From Nitrososphaerota archaeon (GTDB lineage Archaea; Thermoproteota; Nitrososphaeria; Nitrososphaerales; CADDZS01), in the NCBI GenBank assembly GCA_027314685.1, contig DAHVAI010000276.1, positions 1 through 6,344 on the forward strand: a stretch of DNA of 6,344 nt, in the 5' to 3' direction. The notes below the pieces were generated by a model. The model ran no database searches. It had not been told where the DNA came from and was given only the letters and a program-made list of their open reading frames with translations. Both the position numbers and the translations under genes were made by a program. This document shows positions 5,635 through 6,344 of the stretch, piece after piece; the stretch's first letter is position 1; each line of letters begins with the position of its first letter.

Positions 5635-6344
5635 TCACACTGTCTTACTCTTCTTTGTTTGTAACCTGTTTCTGAATGGTAGTATTACTAATCCCACCAC
5701 AAGCGCTATCGGCAGAACTACCACGGCGACCTCGACAATTCCTTCGACTACTGCGACCAAGAGACCCCCAACAAAGTCATAGAAGTTCTTCAGGGAATGC
5801 GACGATGCAGAGCTTACGTGGATCACAGTCCATGCTTCATTTACAGTGCCATTAGAATCAGTGACTGTGACGGTAACATTGAACGCCCCTCCCTGGTTGA
5901 ATGTGTGAATCAGCGTCTGCCCTTGGTAAGAAGTTCCGTCACCAAAGTTGTAATTGACTATGTAGGGGCCCGAACCGCCACTGACAAGTGAATTAAATGT
6001 AACCGCTAGCGGTGCCATTCCTGATTGCGGTGTAGCGATGAGCTTTAGGGTCAGCGGCTTGGGCGTGATGGTGTTAACTCTATTCAGAGTGACCGTGATA
6101 GTCGAATAATCGATTAACGTCCTAGTCTGAAGTATCTGGCTCTGGATCTCATTTATCTGGGCGTTCACTCCTTGCAGTTCATTTTCAATAATGAGTGTGG
6201 AGTTCAGCGAAGTGGACTTGTTTTCTAGACTGAGCAAAGATGCCTGCTCAGAAAGGAGTGATTGCACTGTTGCATTCAGATCCGTGTACTGGACAGATAC
6301 GTCGTTTGAATTCGTCTGGAAGCCAGAAAGATTACCAAGTTCTT
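5635..6344 (-). CDS. DUF4349-like protein with inserted PKD domain and C-terminal membrane anchor (5' end outside window)
   Basis: The frame is open to the right edge, giving 235 visible residues (numbered from the edge). The start ELGNLSGFQTNSNDVSVQYT (1-20) and the following DLNATVQSLL match the DUF4349 signature 'lG.v.s....s.DVT.qY.DL.ARl..L'. A coiled coil (about 22-78) ends in the family's DYSTITVTL (78-86). A PKD domain follows (about 98-177): SGMAPLAVTFNSLVSGGSGP, YNFGDGT (131-137), HTFNQGGAFNVTVTVTDSNG. The C-terminus has an amphipathic stretch and membrane helix (about 187-222) with a basic tail (RNRLQTKKSK), like the usual DUF4349 C-terminus. The protein is probably exported with its coiled coil and PKD domain outside and a cytoplasmic tail. 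DUF4349 function is not established, and PKD domains are Ig-like adhesion or spacer modules. A GTG at 6267 could be read as a start, but it lies inside the conserved coiled coil; the true start and presumed signal sequence lie beyond 6344. Confidence 0.85.
   Translation of the reverse strand, partial: ELGNLSGFQTNSNDVSVQYTDLNATVQSLLSEQASLLSLENKSTSLNSTLIIENELQGVNAQINEIQSQILQTRTLIDYSTITVTLNRVNTITPKPLTLKLIATPQSGMAPLAVTFNSLVSGGSGPYIVNYNFGDGTSYQGQTLIHTFNQGGAFNVTVTVTDSNGTVNEAWTVIHVSSASSHSLKNFYDFVGGLLVAVVEGIVEVAVVVLPIALVVGLVILPFRNRLQTKKSKTV

Noticed and set aside
6265..6267. GTG as the start of the DUF4349-PKD gene
   Set aside because: The frame remains open upstream and the residues before it (ELGNLSGFQTNSNDVSVQYT) are the conserved DUF4349 signature, so the GTG is an internal Val codon.

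Overview
The window looks archaeal. Four start codons have an AT-rich TATA-like box centred about 26-32 bp upstream, and none has a convincing Shine-Dalgarno sequence, which is the layout of leaderless archaeal transcripts. The gene content agrees: surface proteins with one N-terminal membrane anchor and a long Ser/Thr stalk, a seven-repeat YVTN propeller rich in N-glycosylation sequons, a PKD-domain protein, and a winged-helix regulator with two C-terminal membrane helices. This mix fits Nitrososphaeria (Thaumarchaeota) or a nearby lineage. The phylum is inferred from gene style only; no rRNA or phylogenetic marker is present.

Layout: (1) 8-1495 +, a polytopic GT-C-like membrane protein, meeting tail to tail with (2) 1472-2737 -, an anchored Ser/Thr-stalk YVTN beta-propeller; their 3' ends overlap by 24 bp. 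(3) 2738-2872, a divergent promoter region with a perfect 19-bp palindrome. (4) 2873-4291 +, a second GT-C-type membrane glycosyltransferase candidate, overlapping by 14 bp with (5) 4278-5006 -, an anchored Ser/Thr-rich surface protein with an unrecognised C-terminal beta domain. (6) 5007-5146, a second divergent promoter region with a 9+9 bp inverted repeat against a TATA box. (7) 5147-5587 +, a membrane-tethered winged-helix regulator. (8) 5635 to the right edge, -, a DUF4349-like protein with a PKD domain inserted before its C-terminal membrane segment; its 5' end lies outside the window. Coding is dense: the longest stretch without a gene is 140 bp. No tRNA, rRNA, CRISPR array, transposase or attachment site was seen.

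How the parts may work together (inference): the unit 'GT-C enzyme facing a Ser/Thr-rich, sequon-bearing surface protein with overlapping 3' ends' occurs twice in succession with non-homologous members. This suggests a cell-surface glycoprotein locus. The two divergent promoter regions share short motifs (TTAGAACAAT, and ACATTGTTC ending 61-62 nt before each surface-protein start), so one regulator, possibly the tethered winged-helix protein encoded here, may control both.
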